From contig JAAMXY010000262.1 in NCBI GenBank assembly GCA_019677205.1, positions 1 through 64,000 on the forward strand: a stretch of 64,000 nucleotides of DNA, written 5' to 3'. Within the stretch, counting starts at the first letter, position 1; each line of letters opens with the position of its first letter. The notes under the pieces were generated by a model. That model was not told the origin of the DNA and did no database searches. It saw nothing but the letters and a program-made list of their open reading frames with translations. The stretch comes from Pinguiococcus pyrenoidosus (lineage: Eukaryota; Sar; Pinguiophyceae; Pinguiochrysidales; Pinguiochrysidaceae). Of the stretch, positions 43,515 through 53,208 are shown piece after piece. The position numbers were made by a program, and so were the translations under genes.

Positions 43515-45067
43515 ATGTCGAGAAGGGCCGACGCGGCGGATTCCGGCGCCGACGCGGCGCGCAGCCCCATTTCTCGTCCCCAGAAGCCCGCCGGCAAGCC
43601 GCCCAGCCCAGCAAGCCGCCCAGACGCGCCCGGCGAAAAAACGTTGCAGGTGCTGCTGATGGAAGGGGCCTCAGGGCGCCGTGCTCGTCTCCGCGGGCGT
43701 GTTTCGTGCTGATTTTTGGCATGCGAGTGTGGCTCGGGCATGGGTAGCTGTGCGTGCAAGCAGAGCTTGTCTGAGCGCTGGGTTCTGCGGCGCGGCTGTG
43801 GCCGGATCCTGCCCCAGCGGCTTCTCACAACTCTCCTGCGGCTCTCCAGGGCGACATGAGCGCCAGCGTGCGCAGCCAGGCCGCCAAGGTGGACGCGGGC
43901 TTCGTGACGCTCACGGAGGCCAAGATGGAGGGCTACAAGCGGCGTCTGGAGGCGCTGGAGAGGGACAAGAAGCGCGTTCAGGCAGGTGGGGGACCAGCCT
44001 TCCCGCGGTTTTGCGCCGTTTTTCAGCGACGCACCGCTGCTTCTTGCATCAGTTCATGCTTTGGAGGCTGAGCGAGAGCCTGCGTACCCTAGGAAACGGC
44101 GCGGCGATGCAAAAGGGCGTGAGCTACTTGCAGACCCGAAAGCTGCAGCAGATTCAGGCGGCCGAGAGCTGCCGGGACTTGAGCAAGGTGCGACGGCAAA
44201 GGGCACTTGGGTGGGCTCCCGCTGGAAAAGATGGGATTCTAAGCTACGGGCCGCGAGCAGGTCAATGCGCAGAGCATCTTCGAGTACGAGAAGCGGGCCA
44301 TCCTGAGCCAGTACGACGCCGCACTAGAGCAGCTCCGGGACAGCATTCGGGAAGAGATACAGCTTGAGATGCAGCGCTTGAAGCGGATCCAGAACGACGA
44401 GTCCTCTGACGAATTGAAGAGGACGAATACACGGTGCGGACGGAGCAGAGAGCATGGCTTGCCTCGCTTTGCCAAGGGCAGGACGGGACTGATGCTCCGT
44501 GGCCTTCCAACATTCCACAGGTCCCTGAGGAGCAACGCAAAGGATAGCGATACAGAAAGAGTCTTAGGCAGCAGCAAGCGAAGGAAGCACAACCCGCAAG
44601 TGGGCGTCATCCTCGATCGTGGGCTTGACGAGGAGGAGATCTTGAGCGATTTAAAGGTGCCAAGGCCTCCTTTCTTCCCCCCACCCACTCACCCACACAC
44701 ACACCGGAGTGGTAGGATTTCATTTGAGGAACGCCCCTGACCGCTTCTCTGCAGGACATGGCCAGCGACAACGGCGGCAGACTTCTACAGCATGAGCAGA
44801 GGGATGGCAATTTTGCCGTTGGGTCCACAGGTATGTCCTCAAGCAGGAAGAAATCACGTGCATGAAGAAATCATGTGCATGAAGAGATCACGTGAAATGT
44901 CGATTCCACCGCGGGTCGGTTGGCGACACTAAAGCACTTTCGTCCAAACGCCAAATCCCCTGCTAACGCACACACGTGCACACACGTGTACCGACGCAGA
45001 TGCGCCGCGAGTCGATAGCCAGGCCGCGATGACCACCTCTGAGGACGTCGATCAGCATGCCATGTAG
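43515..45067 (+). CDS. SDS3: Sds3/BRMS1-like subunit of a Sin3-HDAC complex
   Basis: Seven exons: 43515-43649, 43850-43985, 44093-44187, 44261-44433, 44521-44656, 44755-44830 and 45000-45067, phases consistent, 272 residues. A disordered Pro/Ala/Ser-rich start leads into a coiled coil (AKMEGYKRRLEALERDKKRVQAG, then KLQQIQAAESCRDL and IFEYEKRAILSQYDAALEQL). The coiled coil matches the Sds3 helix containing the short L..G spacer and the EYE/K..I...Y segment. A distal motif RSLRSNAKDSD...SSKRRKHNPQVG...GLDEEEILSDL parallels the RKLRRR...LLTDEEIMEDL end of SUDS3. Together these support the family; each piece alone would be weak. By family it holds histone deacetylase on Sin3. Exon 3's acceptor is the least certain. 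It converges on the MAPKKK gene. Confidence 0.7.
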
Positions 45068-45543
45068 GAGACGCGCGTAGAATATGGTGAAAAGTCTTCT
45101 ATTCTGTGGCTGGGGACCCGCGCGGCCTTTGCCTCTCACGGAAGCAGCGGCGGGGGACGTTGTGAAGGATGAGGCTGTCGACGTAGGAGGCAGATGGAGG
45201 GACTGCAGGCAATGGAGACACCGGAGGCCCTTGAAGTACCAAAGCTACTTGCTTGGAGACACAAGGTCTCTGCCGGTCCTTGCTGAAACTCAGCACTGTA
45301 CTCTACCTTTCGAAAACGAAGATGCTCGAGGGTTTCTTGAACCCTGGGACTACCACACATCGTCGTCTTCCGCGAGAGAGCAAGGCACAACTTGGCAGAG
45401 CATCGACACGCAAACACAAGAACTCTGGGACAACCCCCCCACCGTAGACGCCGTTCTCTTGCGAATCACGACGCACCCTGCATGAATTGCTTGACCACAG
45501 TTTCACCTTCAAGCAATACTTGGTGCTCTGGGCCACCAGCGCT
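45068..45543. other. Convergent spacer, Sds3-like and MAPKKK
   Basis: 476 nt with small open frames but none with family support. I see no repeat or RNA gene. Confidence 0.5.
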
Positions 45544-48500
45544 TCACAAGGTGGTGGAAAGGCTCGTGTCGAAGTCATCTTCGATACGACAGAACGCATG
45601 CCCACAGAGCTCCGACGCCGTCGCACGCTCGTCCGGGTTGAGCATGTGGCAGTTCCTTACAAAATCCTTCGCATCGGTGGACATCGACTCCGGGAACGGA
45701 GGTGGGCCGCTGGTGGTGGCAATCGCAAAGAGAGCACTCAGACTATTCGTGAACTCCGGCCAGGGCTGCTCGGCGGTGGCCATCTCGATCATCAGGCAAC
45801 CGAGGGACCAGATGTCCGCTGCAAGCGGAACCTCATTGCCCTGATTGCGGATCACCTCGGGAGCCATCCACGGCACGGAGCCGCGGATGGCCTGAAGGGA
45901 CTCCTCCAGGGAGGCCGCCGTGCAGCCAACTAGTCGACGACTGCACCCAAAGTCGGAGAGCTTCGCGACGCCGTGATCGCTGACCAGCACATTCGCGCCC
46001 TTGATGTCGCGGTGGACAATGCCCCGCTCATGGAGGTAGTCGACACCCGTCAGTACTTGGCTGACATACTTTTGGATGAGCCTTTCCTCGAAAACGCCGA
46101 ACTGCTTCAGCATCGACGCGATGCTGCCCCCGGGGACGTACTCGAGCAGAATGTACAAGTGGCGATCATCTCCGCTTCTGTCGGTGCCAAGGTAGCGCAC
46201 AATGTGCTCATGCTTGAGCTCCCGCATGAGACGGACCTCGCTCTCCAGGCTGCGAACCTCTTCCTCCGTCCCTCCGGCGAGCGCAACTTGCTTAATGGCC
46301 ACCAGGCCGCCCGTCCGCTTGTTCAGACCCTTGAAAACCCGGCCGTACGTGCCCTCCCCGATCTGCTCACCCTTGACCCACGGGAGCCTCCTCCCTCCCT
46401 TCTTCACCTCCGTCATCAGGTTGTGCCAGCTCGGACTCTTTTCCGAGGCCGTGCCGCGGTGGGTGGCCGGAGGCGAGGTCGGTGATTCCAGCGGGGGCGC
46501 AGCAAGCTCTCGAGTTGCGGCGTTGTTCGCGGAATAGTGTGACGCCCGGTGATCGTACGCCGCGTTCGGACTGACTTGCGGAAGGAGGTCTCCCGATCTC
46601 CGTCGCACAGCCGATGGCAGCACTTCCGCGCAAGCAAAGGGGTTCGCCTTGCTGCTCCGGCTGATCCCTTGCCTCTCCCAGTATGACGGCCACGGCGCTC
46701 GAACACTGGTGCCGTTCTCGTCCTTCGGGCTATGGCTGGCGTGCCCCTCCTCTCTGGGATTCTCCAGTCCGTTCTCCTTGCCGGCCCTCTCCGGCGCACC
46801 GCCCCAGAGCGGGAACGGGTAGATTGCTGGGCCACCAGAGGCCAGGCGCTCGGTGAGGATTCGGTCAGCATCTGACTGACGCTCGGTAGGAGACGTGGAA
46901 GCCGAGGTCGACGGCGGGTCTTTCCACAGCGTGAAGCGGAAGGAGCCCGAGTCTCTGGGCCCTTTGCTTGCAATCCGATCGCGGAGCACCTTGTCATTGT
47001 GTGCCGCCTTGCGCTCGTCTTGAACAACGAGCTGCACTTTCATCTTATTCTCCAGGGGCCGGACGTGACCCGCCTGCCTCCTGCTTCCCCGCGGCCCCAC
47101 CTGCTCCGCGGCCAGCTTCCCATGGGCGCTGGGATGCTTGGGCCTGTCCACGAAGTCCTCAGGAGGCAGCGGCTCCTGAGCGATGCCTGCCGGCCGGAGC
47201 CTCGCTCTGCCACCGTGGTGGAACGAGGTCGGCTCTCCGTGGTGCCAGGAGGTCAAGTCTGACATGGTCGAGGCCGGGCTCAGGGGAGAGTCCGTGTCCG
47301 GCGCGTCCGGGAGCATGGAGGGATAGACACCCACGAGCGCCGGGCCGGCCGGTCGATCGGGTATCGGACCAGCATGACCGAACGCTTGGCTCGCCAGACC
47401 TTTGGGTCGCCTGTCCGTGCTGGGTGCGCTGTCGGGCAGCGGCACGGCTCTTCTGTCCTTCATCATCTTGACGAGAGGTTGCCTCGTTTTCTCCTCTTCC
47501 TCTTCCACTGGGGTCTTGCCTTCCAGCGCGTTGGCGTCCTTTGCTCGAGGGGACGCAGCTCGTCTTGGGCGCTCCTTCTCTGCCAAGGTCGAGAGGCCCT
47601 TGGGGCTCACGCTCTTCCACGAGGACGGGCCAGGCGCTTCCCCGTTGACCACCGCGCCCACGGGTTTCGGATTCGAGGTGTGCTCAAACTTTCGCCGAGG
47701 GACACCGTCGGACCCATTGCTCGCAATGCTGCTGACGCGCGTGAGCGGGGTATCCGCCAGGGTCACCTTGGTCTCTTGCACGTGGCGCCACACGGTGGCC
47801 GCTTCCATGTCCACGAAGCCGGTCTGGTTGCTCGGGCTCCTTGACGCGTGCTTCTGCAAGTCGGTGCTGTCCGGCATCGCTTCCGCGGCGGGATGCGCGG
47901 CGCCCATATCAAAGGTGGACGATATGGGGAAGGGCACCGCGGCGTCACCATCGCGATCGCGCAGGGACTTGTGCGCGCGAATCTTCGGCGACTCCGACAC
48001 GGTGCTCCGGGATTTCAAGGCCGCGAGGCGGCTGCCTGGTCGCTTGGTTTTCGGACGCGCCGCCTTGCGCCGCTCGGCCATTTTCAGCGCCGCCGGCAGC
48101 GAGCGCCGCTTTGGAGAGTCCTCGTCGAAGCCACTCTCAAAGTCGAAGACGCGAAGGTCGCCGTCCGCTGGCCAGCCGCAGTCGCCTTGAGAGTGGCCTC
48201 GTCGCAGCTGCGGTGGCTGGCGCAGTCGCCGACTACTCAGCGGCAGCGGAGCAGTCGAGGACATCTGCACCTTCTCCGTCTTCCACGACGACGATCCGTC
48301 CTCATTCGCGTCCGGCACCAGCAGCACTTGGCCGCCGCCGGCCATCTTCTGCCACTGCTCCAGGATGCTGGCGCTCTCTGCGGCCGCGGACTCGCCGCTC
48401 TTGTCGTGATTTCGCCGCCGCCGGGCGCCCTTGGGCCTCGAGCGAGACTGGCGGCAGCTGGGCGCCGGCCCGGCGTCGTCGGCGGGAGACACCGTGGATG

Positions 48501-48882
48501 GCTTGCGCTTCGCGCTCGGACTCGAGGGCCTCGGCTCGAGCTTGGCGCTCTCTCCCTCGCTGAAACTCCGCGGCCGCTCGCGCCGAAGCTCCTGGACTCG
48601 AGGGGCCACATTTTCAGACGCGTAGGCCTCCACCACCGGCGGCCGCGAGCGCGCGGAGACCTCCGGCAGAGACATCGCTTCCCGGACTAGCTTGCGGCTT
48701 CGTCTCCGAGGCACTACGCGCTCATGATCGGAAGTGAGCTTGGGCGCTGCGACTTCACCACCGGATCGGCGCCCAACCAAAATGCGGGGATCCCAGCGCT
48801 GAGGGCGTTTGTGGCCGTCTGTGGCGCGCGGAGGCGGCGCGTCAGCTGGCGGCGTTTGAACAGAACGGAGGTTAGGATCCAC
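45544..48882 (-). CDS. MAPKKK (STE11/ANP-like) with long disordered N-terminus
   Basis: Single-exon gene of 1112 residues. The first ~830 residues are Ser/Pro/Arg-rich and low-complexity, with no domain I recognise. The kinase domain (about 835-1095) has all core motifs: GEGTYGRVFKG, VAIKQV (Lys), a Glu in the C-helix (ESEVRLMRELKHEHIVRYLG), YILLEYVPGGS, HRDIKGANVLV, DFGCSRRL, GSVPWMAPEV and DIWSLGCLMIEM. GSVPWMAPEV and KGANVL place it in the STE group, MAPKKK/ANP-NPK1-like. By family it phosphorylates MAPKK in a stress or cell-cycle cascade. The kinase lies at the C-terminus, so the N-terminus is presumably regulatory (inference). Start at ATG 48882. It is divergent from the glucosidase II beta-like gene. 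Confidence 0.92.
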   Translation of the reverse strand: MDPNLRSVQTPPADAPPPRATDGHKRPQRWDPRILVGRRSGGEVAAPKLTSDHERVVPRRRSRKLVREAMSLPEVSARSRPPVVEAYASENVAPRVQELRRERPRSFSEGESAKLEPRPSSPSAKRKPSTVSPADDAGPAPSCRQSRSRPKGARRRRNHDKSGESAAAESASILEQWQKMAGGGQVLLVPDANEDGSSSWKTEKVQMSSTAPLPLSSRRLRQPPQLRRGHSQGDCGWPADGDLRVFDFESGFDEDSPKRRSLPAALKMAERRKAARPKTKRPGSRLAALKSRSTVSESPKIRAHKSLRDRDGDAAVPFPISSTFDMGAAHPAAEAMPDSTDLQKHASRSPSNQTGFVDMEAATVWRHVQETKVTLADTPLTRVSSIASNGSDGVPRRKFEHTSNPKPVGAVVNGEAPGPSSWKSVSPKGLSTLAEKERPRRAASPRAKDANALEGKTPVEEEEEKTRQPLVKMMKDRRAVPLPDSAPSTDRRPKGLASQAFGHAGPIPDRPAGPALVGVYPSMLPDAPDTDSPLSPASTMSDLTSWHHGEPTSFHHGGRARLRPAGIAQEPLPPEDFVDRPKHPSAHGKLAAEQVGPRGSRRQAGHVRPLENKMKVQLVVQDERKAAHNDKVLRDRIASKGPRDSGSFRFTLWKDPPSTSASTSPTERQSDADRILTERLASGGPAIYPFPLWGGAPERAGKENGLENPREEGHASHSPKDENGTSVRAPWPSYWERQGISRSSKANPFACAEVLPSAVRRRSGDLLPQVSPNAAYDHRASHYSANNAATRELAAPPLESPTSPPATHRGTASEKSPSWHNLMTEVKKGGRRLPWVKGEQIGEGTYGRVFKGLNKRTGGLVAIKQVALAGGTEEEVRSLESEVRLMRELKHEHIVRYLGTDRSGDDRHLYILLEYVPGGSIASMLKQFGVFEERLIQKYVSQVLTGVDYLHERGIVHRDIKGANVLVSDHGVAKLSDFGCSRRLVGCTAASLEESLQAIRGSVPWMAPEVIRNQGNEVPLAADIWSLGCLMIEMATAEQPWPEFTNSLSALFAIATTSGPPPFPESMSTDAKDFVRNCHMLNPDERATASELCGHAFCRIEDDFDTSLSTTL

Positions 48883-49222
48883 TTCCAGAGTCAGATCTTT
48901 TCATTTCAAAAGGGGTAGGTTACGGAGAAGCTTGATGGCTGGCTGGCCAAAGCACAGCGCAGGAAGGAATCGCGCAAGATCGCAATCCAAACGGCCTCTC
49001 CGCTATTTCCCCGTCTCACAGACTTCATAGCGGGCGGGCAAATCACAGCGCTCAAAGTGACCCTGCGAGTGACGGACGGAAGGTCCGCGGGCTGCTGATG
49101 CCAGTATCGATAAGGTGACACCTTTCCACTCAGGATCGATACGGAGCTTTAGCGAAGCGTTGAGGCAGAAAAAGGTTTTCACCGGAGGGCCCAAAAGGGC
49201 AGAGGCCAAGCGCCACAGGGGC
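48883..49222. promoter_or_regulatory. Divergent promoter region, MAPKKK and glucosidase II beta-like gene
   Basis: 340-nt head-to-head spacer. The downstream frame is open from 49115 in the PRKCSH-like phase, so the true PRKCSH-like start could lie inside it. Confidence 0.35.
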
Positions 49223-51134
49223 ATGAAGAGTCGTCGGCCCCGGCCCCGGGGGCTCTCGGCCTCCTGCGAGCGATACGGCATGTTGCTGCCGTTCCTGATC
49301 CTGCTCGGAGTACTCCTGAGCTGGACCTACTTCCAGGAGGCTCCGGACGCTGGCGTGCGGTCCGCCCTCTCCTGCTCGTGTTGCGACTGCCGTTCCGTTT
49401 TCTGACTGGCTTGGCATTGTTGGCAGGCTGGACAAGGCGAGGCACGCTGGAGCTCGGGAGATTCGCTCCTTGGTGATGGTGAGGAAGATGCTTCAAGAGG
49501 AGAGGTGCGTGGCCCGTTTCACCTGCATCGACCAAAACGAGAGAGATTCACGGGCGCTTCAACAGGCGACGGTCCGCATTTTTGTCCAATGGCAAGAAGG
49601 ATAGGAGGCAGAGTGATATGGACCGTGTGCCGGACTCGAAAGAGATGGGAAGGGAGCCGAGCGAACTCCATACGCGGAGCAACGCTGACGAGAAGGCGAA
49701 GGAGGTCAGCTCGATACGAGACAAACCAGAAGAAGCTGCGGTTCGCAAACCTACTGAGACTGAGACGGCCAAAGCACCAAGCAAGGAGTCCCAAGAAGCA
49801 TCTAGCGGTGTGGCGACGACCTCGGAGGAAACAACAGCAACCACGACAGCAACGACAGAAGGCCTCGAGCGCGATACGACCCTCCCAAGTGAATTGAACG
49901 GCATTGGAGACGGCCTTGTGGATACGCAGGATGGGGATGAGGCGCCTGATGCTGGCTATAGCACGCAGGACTCCCCTACGATTCCTGGCCTCGAAATGGA
50001 TGGTAAGGAACCAGCCGAAAAGGAAGAGGCCTCGAACGCTGCGGCAGTCGTGAATCAGGAAAGCCTCGACCAGCCTGATAATCCAGTGGATCGACAAGCC
50101 GAGGAGGACAAGGAGCGCCCTCCGGCAAGGCAGGCGATGCCGACCTTCACCTGTGATGATGGGACCAAAACGCTGGACATCCGACATCGCAACGATGACT
50201 ACTGTGACTGCGTGGATGCGTCCGGTGCGTAAGATCTTCTGGAAAGGGTTGTCGATCGTTCTAGGCTCACCCGAACCTCCCTCAACCATTGCAGACGAGC
50301 CGAGAACGTCGGCTTGTAGTCCCGAGGGGAGATTCAAGTGTCGAAATCCGGACCAAGGCCAAACCGAATCCCTTCTGATCCCGACGTCGCGAGTATCCGA
50401 CGGCGTCTGCGACTGCTGTGACGGAGCCGACGAGGTGAGCTACAAAGCCAGCAGCCTTTCGTGCGCAGGTACTGGAAAGTTCCGTCTAACTTCACTGCGC
50501 GGCAGCCGAGCATGGAGTGCCCGGATACTTGCGCGAAACAAGCGGCGACTGCTCGGGAGCACCGTCAGCGTGAGCAGAAGGGCAAGGAGATCCGTTTGCA
50601 GAAGTATGTCCTTCCCAGCGACCACGAGGCCAGGAAGGACCCCTTGTACGGAAGAGACGGCGCTTTTCATGCATTGAAGGACAAATGCTTCGACTACACA
50701 TCAGACGGCTTCAAATGTGAGGATCCGTGATGCTTCGCAATCGTCCTCGTCCTCACCATGCCTGTGCCGGGTGCTAACGGATGATCGTCTTGCACCGCCA
50801 GACACGTTCTGCGTTTTCCGAGGCTTGAAGCAGAGCACCATGCGAGGGCGGAACCCCGTCACGATAGCGAATAAGTTCTCTTGGCTCGATCCCGATAGCA
50901 TCCTACAGGGCCTCGCTGGAAGTCCCAAGGGCTGTCCAAAGTACGCACGTCTCAACTGGTGGTGGCTGCCACTTCCACGCAACCTTCTCACGTTCTCTGT
51001 TCGGACGCAATAGGAGAACGCCGCGGTCGGCCGAGATCAAGTTCCGATGCAGTCTCAAGGACGAGATCCTGTACCTGCGGGAAGACTCGACCTGCGTGTA
51101 CATGATGGAGTTTGGCACCCCCGCCGCTTGCTGA
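49223..51134 (+). CDS. PRKCSH: Glucosidase II beta (PRKCSH)-like protein with N-terminal membrane anchor
   Basis: Seven exons: 49223-49354, 49427-49504, about 49597-50224, 50295-50434, 50506-50716, 50802-50940 and 51014-51134, phases consistent, about 482 residues. The N-terminus is basic followed by a hydrophobic segment ([19 protein letters not shown]), a signal anchor or signal peptide. A Thr/Glu-rich linker precedes the paired LDLa-like PRKCSH domain: [26 protein letters not shown] and [14 protein letters not shown] helical segment follows, then an MRH-type module ([46 protein letters not shown]). In animals this subunit retains and guides glucosidase II, which trims N-glycans in the ER. 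Unusually there is no C-terminal HDEL-type signal. The exon 3 acceptor may be 49546, 49597 or 49600. Confidence 0.82.
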
Positions 51135-51295
51135 GAGCTCGCGGGACCCCGCCGCAGCCATACTACTGTAGCCTAGCTGTAAGAACGCTCTCACACGTAG
51201 CGGAGAAGCAATGGGCAGACGAGGGGACGAGGCGCTTGCCCTTGTGGACGCAGATATGCAGTACGAGATCATTGCGCTGCCAGTGGCACTTTATC

Positions 51296-52825
51296 TTAGA
51301 AGCCCCGTCGAAGCTCCGGCCGCACCTTCCCCCTCATCAGGTCGTCCAAGCTCTTCAGCTCTTCGTCCTCCAAGACGATGTCGGAGCTTCCCGTGGCCTT
51401 CAAGTCTGGATGCTCCTCCCAACCAGCTCGGGGATTGCGGGCCTCCTCCGCCGGCGGCAACCAGACGGTCCCCGGCGGCGTCCGCGAGATGAGCACGTCA
51501 TCTTGCATGTGTACCTCCGACGTCGTCCCCGATAGAGGCGTGATTCCCTGCTGCTGCACGAAGCGGTAGAACACCTGCGCGGGGGTGAGGCCGTACTTTT
51601 CGGATATCTGGCGCATCAGTGGCGACTGCACGACATGTCGATTTGCCGTGAGCGTCCAGAAGCTTTGGTAGGCAACCCCGTTGTCCCTGCAGAACCGCCG
51701 CAGATCGTCGTCCCAGCCAGAGTCTTCGTAGAAGCGGTTCTGCAGGACGCTCGGCTTGACGCGAGCGGCCTCGTAGAGGCTGCGGAAGAGTCGCAGGTCG
51801 TAGCAGTTGCTCACGCCCAGCCTGCGGATGACCCCTTCTTCCACGTAGTCTTCCAGCGTGCGCCAGGCCGCCAGGGTGTCTTCCAGCGTCCGAAGCGGCG
51901 AATGAAGCACCAGGGAATCGATGTACTCCAGGCGTAGATTCTCCAGCGACGTCTGCACGGACTGCCTCACTTGCTCCTCGACCGGCGCCGCGGGATCGTA
52001 GGGCACTCGGCTGGGATCTTGTCCCGGAAATGGCGTGAACTTCGTCTGCACAAAGATGTTCTCTCGCCGCAGAGACTCATCCGACGCGAGCGCAGCAGCG
52101 ATGCCTTCACCTGAACAGATTTGGGGGGGGGGGCAAAGAAGAAGAAGAAGAAGAAGAAGAAGAAGAAGAAGAAGAAGAAGAAGAAGCAAAGAGGCATCAG
52201 ACAAGGATGTCGTAGGGATGTCGATGGGGACAAGAAGGAAGCAGATGAAAATAGGACGACACAGAAGAGCTGGGGATCAACGCACCAACTAGATCCTCGC
52301 GGTAGTGCTTCGGTTGACATGCAGTATCGACGCCGCGGAAGCCCTTGATGAGAGCTTGTTCCACCAGTCCTGCCGTCGCTTCCTTCTTCCACGCAGTGCT
52401 ACCTCGCGTACAGCAGAGTGGTCACGCGTGCGCCTCGACGCACTTCACGAATACCTCACAGCGCTTCTCACCCATATAAGATATCCGGCATGCCATGAGC
52501 CGCCACTTCTTTGCCGTCTGCGCCTCTCTCCATTGCCTGTTCCACAGCATTCGGAATGCCCAAGAGACGCGTCAGGGATACAAAGAAGCTTTGTATCACT
52601 TGTCGTGATGAAAGAGAGGCGTTTGGAAAGGTACGACGCGCAAAAAAAGACAAGAGAAGCAGAAAGCCGGACCTGCGCGTGGAGAGATGCGCGCCGCCCG
52701 GCTCGCAAAGGCGGCAGCGAGCGGTAGCTGATCACCGTGGTGAGCGTGATGAAGCCCAGGGCGCCAGCCGCGGTAGATGCGGCGCAGAGGGCCACTGCGC
52801 TGCGCATTCGCGCCATTTTGCGCAT
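51296..52825 (-). CDS. Aldo/keto reductase
   Basis: Firm minus-strand exons: about 52598-52472, 52398-52286 and 52110-51296. They read LGIPNAVEQAMERG...GMPDILYG-TAWKKEATAGLVEQALIKGFRGVDTACQPKHYREDLVG-EGIAAAL, the typical beta1-alpha1-beta2 start of AKRs with catalytic Asp (GVDTA) and Tyr (KHY). NIFVQTKF contributes the active-site Lys and SLVLHSPL the His. GVSNCYDLRL and TPLSGTTSEVHMQDD fit the NADPH-binding part. An upstream exon near 52825-52680 (MARMRSAVALCAASTAAGALGF) would add a hydrophobic N-terminus, but its phase does not join the next exon, so the start is unresolved. Substrate unknown. Intron 52285-52111 carries a GAA/poly-G tract. It converges on the PRKCSH-like gene. Confidence 0.85.
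52122..52187. repeat. Poly-G plus (GAA)n homopurine tract in aldo/keto reductase intron
   Basis: About 12 G then about 16 GAA units. On the coding strand it is a CTT repeat and C run ending 12 nt before the acceptor at 52111. Confidence 0.88.
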
Positions 52826-53208
52826 CTGAAGTTCATGTGATTTTGAAGCGTCACATGTTCTTCTGGAACAATATCCAAAGTCGCGGGCTTCGCCCTGGTG
52901 CTCTGGCAAACCCAGTTTGAACCAATTCTCAGCAATTCCCCCGAAGAAATGAGCGTAGGGGTGAAACTCCTTGGAAAGCTCTGGTTTCCCGCGCAGAACG
53001 CCAGAAAGCGCGCCATATGTGTCGCCTTTTGACGAGTTTGCTTGCGCCACTCGTGTTCACCTCCGTCCGAGGTGCGTGCGAGGGCTGCTAGATGCGATTT
53101 TCAGGCCGAAGAGGCCCGAGCCCCACCGTGAGAGGTCTACGCGCTCTCATCCGTCCGACCTGCCGCCATTTCCCGCGCTTTTCCGCAGTGGCCGCTCTGG
53201 AGACGCCC

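Noticed and set aside
49115-49222. Upstream in-frame extension of the PRKCSH-like gene
   Set aside because: Open and ATG-initiated, but it would bury the hydrophobic segment about 36 residues deeper; the start at 49223 is more consistent with a signal or anchor sequence.
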